From: Alphaproteobacteria bacterium
GTDB taxonomy: Bacteria > Pseudomonadota > Alphaproteobacteria > Micavibrionales > Micavibrionaceae
Reading direction: 5' to 3'
Length of the DNA: 64,000 nucleotides
Assembly: GCA_020848095.1 (NCBI GenBank)
Contig: JADLAT010000023.1
Coordinates: 24,775 to 88,774, forward strand
Every line of letters starts with the position of its first letter. Within the stretch, counting starts at the first letter, position 1. Positions 54,438 through 62,302 of the stretch are shown here, piece after piece. The notes beneath the pieces are model-generated. The model made no database searches. It had not been told where the DNA came from and saw only the letters and a list, made by a program, of their open reading frames with translations. The position numbers and the translations under genes were made by a program.

Positions 54438-54929
54438 ATGAAAAATGTAATGGAACGGCGGGCGGTTATAGCCGGGATCGGTACGTTTGCACTTTTAGCC
54501 CTCACAGGTATCAAAGGAGTTTTTGCCACAATGATTGAGAAAATAGACATGACGGAACAGGAATGGAAATCCAAGCTGGCCCCCGAAGAATTTAGAGTTC
54601 TGCGCAAAGAAGGCACAGAGCCAGCCTTCACGAGCCCCTTGAATGAAGAAAAGCGGAAAGGCATTTTTCAATGCGCGGCGTGTGCGCTTCCTTTATTTAC
54701 CTCTGCCCAGAAATTTGACAGCGGCACCGGATGGCCGAGCTTTTTTGATGTCATGGATGGTCAGATCGAAACCAAAACGGATTTTAAAATGATCCTGCCC
54801 CGCACCGAATATCATTGCGCGCGATGCGGCGGGCATCAGGGGCATGTTTTCAAAGATGGTCCTGCGCCCACGGGGCTGCGCTATTGTAATAACGGTGTGG
54901 CCTTGCGATTCGTGCCGGAGGAGGTATAG
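54438..54929 (+). CDS. msrB: Peptide-methionine (R)-S-oxide reductase MsrB, exported
   Basis: 163 residues. The N-terminus (ERRAVIAGIGTFALLALTG) has a twin-arginine and a hydrophobic stretch, so export (Tat or anchored) is likely. The core is typical: zinc ligands C79-x-x-C82 and C127-x-x-C130, and the catalytic Cys150 in GLRYCNNGVALRF. It repairs R-methionine sulfoxide in periplasmic proteins. It precedes msrA by four bases, so both sulfoxide isomers are handled by one transcript under the ECF promoter. Confidence 0.95.
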   Translation: MKNVMERRAVIAGIGTFALLALTGIKGVFATMIEKIDMTEQEWKSKLAPEEFRVLRKEGTEPAFTSPLNEEKRKGIFQCAACALPLFTSAQKFDSGTGWPSFFDVMDGQIETKTDFKMILPRTEYHCARCGGHQGHVFKDGPAPTGLRYCNNGVALRFVPEEV

Positions 54930-54933
54930 GGCC

Positions 54934-55524
54934 ATGAAAAAAGTTTCCCTATTGGCGGCAGTCGTGGCGATAGGCCTCTGCGCGCCCGCACAGGCCGGAG
55001 CGCCTGAAACTGCTGTTTTTGCCGGTGGTTGTTTCTGGTGCCTTGAATCGGATTTTGACAAGCTGGACGGGGTGGTTTCCACCACATCGGGCTATACCGG
55101 CGGCACTGTTGAAAACCCCGGATATGAGCAGGTTTCAAACGGTGGAACGGGGCATTATGAGGCCGTGAAGGTTGAATATGACCCGGAGAAAGTCAGCTAT
55201 AGCGCGCTGGTGGATTATTTCTGGCGGCACGTGGACCCCTTTGACGATAAAGGCCAGTTTTGCGACCGGGGCGATCAATATCGCGCGGCGGTTTTTTATC
55301 AGGACAAGACTCAAGCAAAACAATCTGCCGAATCCAAAAAACGGGCCGAGGCCACATTGGGCAAAAGCATCTCTACACAGATCATCCCCGCCAGCACCTT
55401 CTACAGCGCCGAGGATTATCACCAGAATTACTACCAGACCCACACCACGAAATATAAATTCTATCGCTGGAAATGTGGCCGGGATCAACGGGTTGAAGAT
55501 GTCTGGGGCGCGCCCGGGCACTAA
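54934..55524 (+). CDS. msrA: Peptide-methionine (S)-S-oxide reductase MsrA, exported
   Basis: 196-residue precursor starting MKKVSLLAAVVAIGLCAPAQAG, a Sec signal. The catalytic Cys33 lies in FAGGCFWCLE, and family blocks VVSTTSGYTGG, GHYEAVKVEYDP and EDYHQNYYQ follow. It repairs S-methionine sulfoxide. The frame is open upstream inside msrB, but the signal-peptide start with GGAGGT upstream is clear. No terminator is visible between it and ssrA. Confidence 0.95.
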   Translation: MKKVSLLAAVVAIGLCAPAQAGAPETAVFAGGCFWCLESDFDKLDGVVSTTSGYTGGTVENPGYEQVSNGGTGHYEAVKVEYDPEKVSYSALVDYFWRHVDPFDDKGQFCDRGDQYRAAVFYQDKTQAKQSAESKKRAEATLGKSISTQIIPASTFYSAEDYHQNYYQTHTTKYKFYRWKCGRDQRVEDVWGAPGH

Positions 55525-55564
55525 AAAAACAATCAAGAGCCGTGCTGGTACGCGCGCGAATAGC

Positions 55565-55592
55565 TGGACTTTTTTAGAAACTGCCCTATAAT
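55565..55592 (+). promoter_or_regulatory. Housekeeping promoter of ssrA
   Basis: TATAAT at 55587-55592, with TGGACT at 55565-55570 sixteen bases before it. This puts transcription start near 55599, just before the acceptor half of the tmRNA. Confidence 0.7.
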
Positions 55593-55598
55593 TAAAAG

Positions 55599-56027
55599 TA
55601 CCGGATTTATCCGGTTATGACGCTAAACGTGTTTGCGGAATAGGCGTTCGTGGACCCGGGGGCAGTACCCGGCGGCTCCACCAGTATATGGGGATTTAGG
55701 CTTTCCGATAGAAAAGTGGGTCTCGAATTTGGGGCTGGTTTTTTTAAAAGAGGGCCGAAACAAATCACCAGATGCCGGCGGGGCCGAAACAGGATCGACA
55801 CGCGTAATAAAGGCATATTGCGGCGTTCGGCAATCCGCCGTTACCGGATAACGTTGATAAATGCAAACGATAACCATGCATTTGTAGCCGCTAACGACAA
55901 CTTTGTTGTTGAAGGTGATGTACGTAAAGCCGCCTGATTGGGTGCCTTAACGTTGCTACTTTAATCCCTGAAGATTTAATGCTCTTCAGGTGGGGCTTGC
56001 CGGTGCCTCGCAACAGAAACCGGCATT
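55599..56027 (+). ncRNA. ssrA: tmRNA, circularly permuted two-piece (acceptor piece first)
   Basis: The acceptor piece ends at 55683 with a T-arm (CCGGG / GGCAGTA loop / CCCGG) and CGGCTCC-A-CCA. A 96-base intervening segment (55684-55779) is to be removed. The coding piece starts at 55780 with GGGGCCG. These seven bases pair fully with CGGCTCC at 55673-55679, including the G3-U pair that alanyl-tRNA synthetase needs. The tag frame (55863-55937) starts with GCA and ends with TGA; pseudoknot-like GC stems follow to the terminator. This split arrangement is typical of alphaproteobacteria. The exact mature ends of the acceptor 5' side and coding 3' side are estimates. Confidence 0.95.
55863..55937 (+). 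other. ssrA proteolysis tag reading frame
   Basis: 24 codons plus TGA. The tag has two similar nine-residue blocks, ANDNHAFVA and ANDNFVVEG, followed by DVRKAA. With the alanine from the tRNA the tag is 25 residues. Known tags from Caulobacter and E. coli are 14 and 11 residues and end in VAA or LAA; here the end is KAA. Confidence 0.88.
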
Positions 56028-56031
56028 TTTT
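55999..56031 (+). terminator. Rho-independent terminator of ssrA
   Basis: GCCGGT at 55999-56004 pairs with ACCGGC at 56019-56024, followed by ATTTTTT. The stem may also be part of the last tmRNA structure. Confidence 0.8.
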
Positions 56032-56176
56032 ATCACGCTTCCTTCGCTGAATTCTCCAATCTTTGTTTTCATCCTCACAGAAAATCCGATGTTAATGCAC
56101 ATATCATGCACAAGAGGGAGGAAAAACATAAATGCCCTCTTGATTTCTCCTCTCGTTATCTGCGACACATAAGGAG

Positions 56177-56710
56177 ATGACTGAGGATGATGAAACATTA
56201 CGCTATGACAGAATGGTCGAAACGGCTTTGCGCGGTGTTGTCCGCAAAGCTGTGGAGGAGGTTATGGCCCATCACGCCGAACATGGCGGGATGCCGGATG
56301 ACCACCATTTCTACATTACCTTCCTGACCGATTATCCGGGTGTTAAAATCCCGGAATATCTACGGGAGCGCTACCCCGGTGAGATGACCATCGTTTTGCA
56401 GTATCAGTTCTCTGATCTGGGTGTGGATGCCGAGAAAATGAGTGTCACGCTTTCCTTTAACAATGTGCCGGAGCGTCTGGTGATTCCCCTGGGGGCGATC
56501 AGCATTTTTGCCGATCCTTCCGTGAATTTTGCCTTGCAGTTCCAGCCCTTGGGGGAAGCCATAGAGGACGCCGATCTGGCGCTGCTGGATGAGCTGGACG
56601 ATGATGGCCCGGACGATACGCGGCCCGGCGGCGGCGGACGCTCCCGGTCCAAGAAAAACAAAAGTGAGTCAGGTGAGGTTATCTCCCTTGACCAGTTCCG
56701 CAAAAAATAG
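56177..56710 (+). CDS. sspB: SspB, ssrA-tag adaptor for ClpXP
   Basis: 177 residues of the alphaproteobacterial SspB type: LRYDRMVETALRGVVRKAVEEV, HHFYITFLTDYPGVKIPEYLRERYPGEMTIVLQ, LSFNNVPERLVIPLGAISIFADPSVNFALQF. An acidic and Gly-rich linker follows, with a C-terminal VISLDQFRKK tail that should bind ClpX. It delivers ssrA-tagged proteins to ClpXP. AAGGAG abuts the ATG with no spacer, so translation may be weak; the conserved N-terminus nevertheless supports this start. It begins about 150 bases after the ssrA terminator. Confidence 0.95.
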   Translation: MTEDDETLRYDRMVETALRGVVRKAVEEVMAHHAEHGGMPDDHHFYITFLTDYPGVKIPEYLRERYPGEMTIVLQYQFSDLGVDAEKMSVTLSFNNVPERLVIPLGAISIFADPSVNFALQFQPLGEAIEDADLALLDELDDDGPDDTRPGGGGRSRSKKNKSESGEVISLDQFRKK

Positions 56711-56725
56711 ATCCTTTTATACGCT

Positions 56726-57679
56726 ATGAGCGCTTACCAATCCTCCGAACCCGGCCCCTTTAGAGTCCTGCTTCAAAAGGGGGATTTCGTTGATTCGGCC
56801 AGAGCCGGGCGGATCGTACCTTATAAAATATACTATCCCGCCGATTATAATCCTGGCAAAGCGCCTGTTATTCTCTGGAGCCATGGTTTCGGCGGCAATC
56901 GTGACGGGGCCTCCTTTCTCTCACGCTATCTGGCATCCTATGGCTATGTGCTGATGCATATTACGCATCAAGGGACAGACAGCAGCCTGTGGGAAGGGCA
57001 GAAAGGTCATCCGTGGGATATTCTCACAAAAATATCCATCAGCCGGGAAACCACGCTGGCGCGGTTTGCGGATGTGCCCTTTGTCCTTGGTCAACTTTCC
57101 GACTTTGCTACAGAAAATCCGGATGTGGGCCGGGTTATGGATCTTGAAAATCTGGGCATATCCGGCCATTCCTTTGGCGCCATGACCACGCAGGTTATGG
57201 CGGGGCAGATGTTTCCCGGTATAGAGGGCGCCCTGATACGGGCGTTTGAACCGCGTTTTCGGGCGGGCATTCTTTATAGTCCCGTGCCAATACGGCATTT
57301 ACTCTCTGCCGATATTCCCGATGCGGAAATTTACGGGCCGATCGCCCTGCCCCTCCTGCACATGACGGGAACGCAAGACGATTCCCCGCTCGAAGGTTTT
57401 GGCTATAAGGAACGGCTGCGCGTTTACGAGCATTCCGGACATCCCGAAAAATCCTTTCAGATCATCGAAGACGGTGACCACATGATCTATAATGGGACGC
57501 GCGGGAAACTGGGCGAGAACCCGCTGCGCGGGCGGCACGAAGATTTAATAAAGATAACGGCGCTGGCCTATTGGGATGCCTATCTCAAAGAAGAAAGCCG
57601 GGCGAAAAACTGGCTGGCCGGGAGCGATGCGCGTTCGTTTATGGAAGAAGACGGCACGTTTCAAATCACTCAGAAATAA
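56726..57679 (+). CDS. Alpha/beta hydrolase (chlorophyllase/PAF-acetylhydrolase-like)
   Basis: 317 residues with an intact triad pattern: oxyanion strand VILWSHGFGGNRDG, nucleophile Ser in LGISGHSFGAMTTQ, acid after the strand LLHMTGTQDDSPL and His in EDGDHMIYNG. No clear signal peptide. It starts 15 bases after sspB and is probably co-transcribed with it, ending at a strong bidirectional terminator. The fold resembles dienelactone-hydrolase and PAF-acetylhydrolase relatives. Substrate unknown. Confidence 0.85.
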   Translation: MSAYQSSEPGPFRVLLQKGDFVDSARAGRIVPYKIYYPADYNPGKAPVILWSHGFGGNRDGASFLSRYLASYGYVLMHITHQGTDSSLWEGQKGHPWDILTKISISRETTLARFADVPFVLGQLSDFATENPDVGRVMDLENLGISGHSFGAMTTQVMAGQMFPGIEGALIRAFEPRFRAGILYSPVPIRHLLSADIPDAEIYGPIALPLLHMTGTQDDSPLEGFGYKERLRVYEHSGHPEKSFQIIEDGDHMIYNGTRGKLGENPLRGRHEDLIKITALAYWDAYLKEESRAKNWLAGSDARSFMEEDGTFQITQK

Positions 57680-57727
57680 AAATACCGCGCCTTTGCGGGC
57701 ATGATGCACCGGGGCTGCGGTATTTTT
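57678..57727. terminator. Bidirectional terminator between convergent hydrolase genes
   Basis: aaataccgc at 57680-57688 pairs with gcggtattt at 57717-57725, with a GC-rich loop between them. A-run on the left and T-run on the right let it serve both strands. Confidence 0.8.
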
Positions 57728-57764
57728 AAAACCAGATTTTAAGACAAAGTGATTTTAAATCTGT

Positions 57765-58448
57765 TTAGCTCGCCAAAGCATCGGCCATATCTTCAAGCCG
57801 CACTTCGCGTCCGGCTTTGGCTTTGTTCAAATGATCATGCACATGCTCGATCATCGCATCGTTATAACCATGGAAGAAATGGTTCGCGCCGGGCAGCACG
57901 CGGTAGTCAATTTTGATACCTTTTTGCTGGTGCAGGCGGCCAACAAATTCCGCGACAGCCGGTTCATGCACGACATCGTCTTTTGCGCCCTGAAGGACCA
58001 GTCCCGAAGTCGGGCATGGTGCCAGAAAGCTGAAATCCTCAGTATGTGCAGGCGGTGCAACGGACACGAATCCATGAATCTCCGGACGGCGCATCAAAAG
58101 CTGCATCCCGATCCATGCACCAAAGGAAAACCCGCCAACCCAGACATAAGGCGCATTCGGGTTTAATTCCTGCATCCAGTCCAGCGCCGAGGCCGCATCC
58201 GAAAGCTCACCCTCTCCGCGATCAAAAAGGCCTTGGGAACGGCCCACGCCACGGAAGTTAAAGCGCAAGCAGGAAAACCCGCGCGCCGCAAATGTCTGGA
58301 ACAAATTATATACGATTTTATTGTTCATCGTCCCGCCAAGCTCCGGGCTGGGATGCAAGATAAGAGCCAGCGGCGCATTTCTGGTCTTAGAGTGTGAATA
58401 ACGCCCTTCAAGACGACCCGCAGGGCCGTTAAAAATAACTTCAGGCAT
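57765..58448 (-). CDS. Alpha/beta hydrolase (serine aminopeptidase/lysophospholipase-like)
   Basis: 227 residues: LILHPSPELGGTMNN, LRFNFRGVGRSQG, nucleophile Ser in VWVGGFSFGAWIGMQLL, acid strand VLQGAKDDVVHEP and His in PGANHFFHGY. All triad residues are present. ATG 58448 has AAGGGGA six bases upstream; the frame is open to 58478. No signal peptide. The same opening (PEVIFNGPAGRLEGRY) is common in small bacterial hydrolases of unknown substrate. Confidence 0.9.
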   Translation of the reverse strand: MPEVIFNGPAGRLEGRYSHSKTRNAPLALILHPSPELGGTMNNKIVYNLFQTFAARGFSCLRFNFRGVGRSQGLFDRGEGELSDAASALDWMQELNPNAPYVWVGGFSFGAWIGMQLLMRRPEIHGFVSVAPPAHTEDFSFLAPCPTSGLVLQGAKDDVVHEPAVAEFVGRLHQQKGIKIDYRVLPGANHFFHGYNDAMIEHVHDHLNKAKAGREVRLEDMADALAS

Positions 58449-58478
58449 AAAATCCCCTTGTAAAAGTTCTGGCTTCAA

Positions 58479-58701
58479 TCTCGCTATTTATCTTTTTATG
58501 CTGGCGCATGGAGGAAATTTACTTTTCCAATACATCCAAAGCGATGTTGACTTGTATATTTAACGAAAAGCTTCCTGTCTATAAAATTATTATAAGCTCT
58601 TGATTTCGCTTGTGGATAATCCCTCCTCTTTAAAACGAATCAAGACGGATTTTATCAAATTTATTTGATATTCGGGATACAAACACCTTATAAGGTAGAA
58701 T
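58479..58701. other. Divergent intergenic region before the sulfur-relay genes
   Basis: 223 AT-rich bases. Promoters for both directions should be here. I see no strong palindrome that would mark an IscR-type site. Confidence 0.4.
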
Positions 58702-59832
58702 ATGGCTCAGAATACCTATCTTGATTACAATGCCACAGCGCCGCTACGCCCCGAGGCATTGGCAGCCCTGCGTGATGCGCTAATGGCGCCGCATAACGCC
58801 TCCTCCATTCATAGTTTCGGGCGCATGGGCCGCCAGATTATAGAGACGGCACGCGCCCGTGTTGCTGCGCTCTGCAGCGCGGCGCCCGCGCAAATCATCT
58901 TCAACAGCGGCGCCAGCGAGGGCAATAACACGGTCATTGCCCATTTCACAAACCAGCGCATTCTCCTTTCCGCCATTGAACACCCCTCGGTTATGGAGGC
59001 GGTGAAAGCCTGTACACAGAATTTCGCACTCATCCCGGTCACAAAAGAAGGCGTGATTGATTTAACGGCGCTGGAGATTCTTCTTCAAAGCGAACCCGCT
59101 GCGCTGGTCTGCGTTATGGCAGTCAATAACGAGACAGGCATTATCCAGCCCATCAACGAAATTTCCCGGCTGGCGCATAAATATGGCGCGCTTTATCATT
59201 GCGATGGCGTGCAGGCCGCCGGGCGCATTGCGCTTGATATCGCCGCCTCCGGGATAGATTTTTTAACACTCTCTGCCCACAAGATCGGCGGCCCTCAAGG
59301 GACAGGGGCGCTGGTGCTTGGGTTATGCGGCCTTACGCCACATTTTATTTTCGGCGGGCAGCAGGAAAAAGGCGCGCGCGCGGGAACCGAAAACGTGGCG
59401 GGCATTGCCGGTTTTGGGGCGGCGGCACAAGCGGTGCTGGCCTATAAAGGCAGCGCAAAAAATCTGGCGGTATTACAGACCCGGCTCGAAACAGAAATCC
59501 AGCGCCATGCACCCAGTGCCATTATTTACGGCCTGAACGCTTTGCGTGTTGCGGGAACAACACTGTTTTCCGTGCCCGGCATTTCGGCGGAAACGGCGTT
59601 GATGGCGCTGGATCTGGATGGCGTTGCTATTTCCAGTGGTTCGGCCTGTTCCAGCGGACGGGTGGAGGCCAGCCAGACTCTCAAGGCGATGGGCGTGGAA
59701 AAAAACCACGCCAGCTGTGCTATCCGCGTCTCGATGGGCTGGGCCACAACACCGGAAGATGTTGAGGCTTTTCTCTCAAGCTGGCGAAAACTCTGCATCC
59801 GTTTGGAAGGCAAGATCAAAGCCCATGCCTGA
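58702..59832 (+). CDS. Cysteine desulfurase (NifS/IscS-like)
   Basis: 376 residues of the class V aminotransferase fold: YLDYNATAPLRPEAL at the start, VCVMAVNNETGIIQPI, HCDGVQAAGRIALDI, PLP Lys in LTLSAHKIGGPQGTGAL, and the active Cys in SSGSACSSGRVEAS. It removes sulfur from cysteine as a persulfide for Fe-S clusters and tRNA thiolation. It overlaps the ferredoxin start by eight bases, and mnmA follows, so it is the likely sulfur donor to MnmA. It is shorter than the canonical IscS and may be a second paralogue. Confidence 0.94.
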   Translation: MAQNTYLDYNATAPLRPEALAALRDALMAPHNASSIHSFGRMGRQIIETARARVAALCSAAPAQIIFNSGASEGNNTVIAHFTNQRILLSAIEHPSVMEAVKACTQNFALIPVTKEGVIDLTALEILLQSEPAALVCVMAVNNETGIIQPINEISRLAHKYGALYHCDGVQAAGRIALDIAASGIDFLTLSAHKIGGPQGTGALVLGLCGLTPHFIFGGQQEKGARAGTENVAGIAGFGAAAQAVLAYKGSAKNLAVLQTRLETEIQRHAPSAIIYGLNALRVAGTTLFSVPGISAETALMALDLDGVAISSGSACSSGRVEASQTLKAMGVEKNHASCAIRVSMGWATTPEDVEAFLSSWRKLCIRLEGKIKAHA

Positions 59833-60163
59833 GGTTGTTTTTATATATCCGGACGGGACAAGCCGCGCAGTTCAGGCGGATTTGCATTTCTCCCTCATGC
59901 AGGTTGCACAGAGAGCCGGCATTCCCGGCATTGAAGGGGTTTGCGGAGGCTCCATGGCGTGCGCGACCTGTCATGTGCTTATTCACCCCGACTGGGCCGC
60001 GCGTATTGGCCGCAACAACGAAAAAACAGAAGAAGAGATTGATACGCTTGAGCTGGCTTCGGGCACGGGGGTGCATTCCCGTTTGTCCTGCCAGATTGAA
60101 ATCACGCCCGATCTTGACGGGCTTATCGTGCTTTTACCGGCCTGTGCGCCGAGAGCCCCTTAG
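59825..60163 (+). CDS. Adrenodoxin-type [2Fe-2S] ferredoxin
   Basis: A 112-residue ferredoxin. The cluster ligands follow C-x5-C-x2-C (GVCGGSMACATCHVL) with a fourth Cys in SRLSCQIEI. The opening MPEVVFIYPDG is family-like. The spacing is that of the adrenodoxin/Isc-Fdx class, which donates electrons for Fe-S cluster assembly. It overlaps the cysteine desulfurase end by eight bases and lies 57 bases before mnmA. Confidence 0.95.
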   Translation: MPEVVFIYPDGTSRAVQADLHFSLMQVAQRAGIPGIEGVCGGSMACATCHVLIHPDWAARIGRNNEKTEEEIDTLELASGTGVHSRLSCQIEITPDLDGLIVLLPACAPRAP

Positions 60164-60220
60164 CGAGTATTTAAAAGCTCTATTTGCTTTTTTCAGTCAA
60201 AAAACCTTATAGTCCCCGCC

Positions 60221-61387
60221 ATGGAAAAACTTCCGAACTCTCTTGGCCTTTATAAGGCCCCGAAAGATACCCGTGTGGTCGTGGCCATGTCGGGCGGCGT
60301 GGATTCTTCCGTGACGGCGGCTTTGCTGCATGAAGAGGGCTATGACGTGGTGGGCGTGACGCTCCAGCTCTATGATTATGGCGCAGCCGTATCAAAATCC
60401 AAAACCTGCTGCGCCGGGCAGGATATTTACGATGCCAAAAAAGTCGCCGATGCTCACGGCTTTCCGCATTATGTTTTGAACTATGAAAGTAACTTCCGCG
60501 AAAGCGTTATTGATGATTTCGCAGACAGCTATATGCGCGGCGAAACGCCGATCCCTTGCGTGAAATGCAACCAATCGGTTAAATTCCGGGACTTGCTGGA
60601 GATGGCCAAGGATCTGGGCGCCGATTGCATGGCGACCGGCCATTACATCAAACGTACAACCGATGAGACGGGCCGCGCGCAATTGCACCGGGCGCATGAT
60701 CACGGCAAGGACCAGAGTTATTTCCTTTTCGCCACCACGCAGGAACAGCTCGATTTTCTACGCTTTCCGCTGGGCGGGTGGAGCAAGGACAAAACCAGAG
60801 CCGAAGCCCAAAGGCTCGGCCTTCTGACCGCCGATAAGCCTGATTCTCAGGATATCTGCTTTGTGCCGCATGGTGATTATGCGCGCGTGGTCAAAAAAAT
60901 TCGCCCGGATGCGGAAGACCCCGGTGAAATCGTCCATATGGATGGCCGCGTATTGGGTCGCCATGAGGGCATAATCCATTACACAATCGGCCAGCGCAAG
61001 GGGCTGGGCATTGGTGGGGGGATATCGGATAATAACGAACCGTTTTACGTTATCGCCATCAATACGGCGGAAAAGCAGGTGATTGTCGGCCCCAAAGCCG
61101 CGCTGGCCCGCGACCTGCTGCATGTTAAAGACTGCAACTGGCTTGGCAGCGATGGGACGCATACAGACCGCTTTATCACCGTCCAGACCAAATTCCGCTC
61201 GGTCATGACGCCCGTCCCCGCGCGCTTGTTGCAAAAAGAAAACGGAACGGCGGAAATTCATCTCGATAGCCCGCAATACGGGATTTCTCCGGGACAGGCC
61301 GCCGTGATTTATGAGGGGGATCGCCTTTTGGGCGGTGGCTGGATCACGGGCGCAGAAAAAAATATGAACGCACGCAGCGCCGCTTGA
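60221..61387 (+). CDS. mnmA: tRNA-specific 2-thiouridylase MnmA
   Basis: 388 residues. PP-loop [18 protein letters not shown], first catalytic Cys in [15 protein letters not shown], and second in [13 protein letters not shown], with the [11 protein letters not shown] tRNA-binding loop. It thiolates U34 in Lys, Glu and Gln tRNAs, taking sulfur from a cysteine desulfurase relay. The upstream desulfurase and ferredoxin genes make a coherent block. A tRNA-Met gene follows 56 bases after the stop. Confidence 0.98.
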   Translation: MEKLPNSLGLYKAPKDTRVVVAMSGGVDSSVTAALLHEEGYDVVGVTLQLYDYGAAVSKSKTCCAGQDIYDAKKVADAHGFPHYVLNYESNFRESVIDDFADSYMRGETPIPCVKCNQSVKFRDLLEMAKDLGADCMATGHYIKRTTDETGRAQLHRAHDHGKDQSYFLFATTQEQLDFLRFPLGGWSKDKTRAEAQRLGLLTADKPDSQDICFVPHGDYARVVKKIRPDAEDPGEIVHMDGRVLGRHEGIIHYTIGQRKGLGIGGGISDNNEPFYVIAINTAEKQVIVGPKAALARDLLHVKDCNWLGSDGTHTDRFITVQTKFRSVMTPVPARLLQKENGTAEIHLDSPQYGISPGQAAVIYEGDRLLGGGWITGAEKNMNARSAA

Positions 61388-61443
61388 CAAAGACCCTCAA
61401 AACAAGCCATAAAGCGTTCTTAATTTTGCAAATGCATTATTTT

Positions 61444-61518
61444 GGCTCTGTAGCTCAGTGGTAGAGCAGAGGAATCATAATCCTTTGGTCGGGTGTTCAA
61501 ATCACCCCAGAGCCACCA
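61444..61518 (+). tRNA. tRNA-Met (CAT), probably elongator
   Basis: A full cloverleaf: acceptor GGCTCTG/CAGAGCC, D stem GCTC/GAGC, anticodon stem GAGGA/TCCTT with loop ATCATAA (anticodon CAT), T arm GGGTG/CACCC, discriminator A and encoded CCA. The first pair is G-C, so it is not the initiator. The GAATCATAATC arm resembles alphaproteobacterial elongator tRNA-Met; a lysidine-modified Ile2 tRNA also has CAT and cannot be ruled out by eye. Confidence 0.96.
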
Positions 61519-61713
61519 TTTTTTCCCTTTAAAATCATAATATTATAGAGCAGCCCGCTCTGGGATTTCAGAGCAAAAATTCTCCGGGGTATCACTGGGG
61601 TAACAAAACGTTCTTTGGGCCGATAAATAATCCAGAGCCCTCATTTGCCTTAAATAATCAGAAAGCATTTGTTGGCTTGGTATAAGCGCACTCTATTTGT
61701 TATAATTTATATC
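61519..61713. other. tRNA-flanking stretch with short tRNA-like fragments
   Basis: No gene. It contains ccagagcc near 61632 and ctggggt near 61596, short matches to the tRNA 3' end (the second inverted). They are too short to call an attachment site. Confidence 0.35.
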
Positions 61714-62112
61714 ATGTTAAAGAAAAAAATTGGTAGAAATGATCGCTGTCCTTGCGGCAGTTCAAAGAAATATAAGAAATGCTGCGGCGATCTCCGGCGG
61801 CAAACTAATGATAACCGAATGCTCCCAAACTCTGCGCTTATCAAACAGAAACTCAAAGAGCATGAAGCGCAAGAAAAGCAAAGGATAGAACAGCAAGGAC
61901 ACGGACATCCGATTGTCTCTTGTGAAATGAACGGCCATAGGATTGTTGCCGTTAAGAATAAACTTTACTGGTCAACAAAGTGGAAAAGCTTTCATGACTT
62001 CCTTTGTCACTACATCAAGGTTGTTCTTGAAGGAGATTGGGCTAATCAAGAGCTACGAAAGCCAGTTGAGGACAGACATCCCAATAATCTTTGCGTTTGT
62101 ATTCTGCTTTGA
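61714..62112 (+). CDS. SEC-C motif protein, probably C-terminally truncated
   Basis: 132 residues. The start [25 protein letters not shown] is a SEC-C zinc motif (C-x-C-x8-C-C), as found at the ends of SecA and in small accessory proteins. A middle region [31 protein letters not shown] looks like the beginning of a longer conserved domain, but the frame stops soon after. The next 100 bases continue in another frame without a clear match, so a frameshift or deletion is likely. The base composition is more AT-rich than in the genes before the tRNA. Confidence 0.65.
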   Translation: MLKKKIGRNDRCPCGSSKKYKKCCGDLRRQTNDNRMLPNSALIKQKLKEHEAQEKQRIEQQGHGHPIVSCEMNGHRIVAVKNKLYWSTKWKSFHDFLCHYIKVVLEGDWANQELRKPVEDRHPNNLCVCILL

Positions 62113-62302
62113 TGGATTGCAGCTTTTTGTCGTTCAATTTAATTTTCATGCTTCTCTAAGCTCCTTTTGCAAGAAACATAAGATGAAACATGGATTTTCT
62201 CAAAAAAATCAGGTTGATAATTAACCTTAAAGACAGGTAATCTCTAAAAGAAGCTAACAACTTCTAACAATAAAAGCCTCGATGGTAGTTTAGAATAATG
62301 TG

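Noticed and set aside
55633..55937. Protein-coding frames over the ssrA gene
   Set aside because: They coincide with the tmRNA; only the short tag frame is meaningful.
61590..61645. Attachment-site duplicate of the tRNA 3' end
   Set aside because: The matches are only about eight bases and one is inverted; too short to distinguish from chance.
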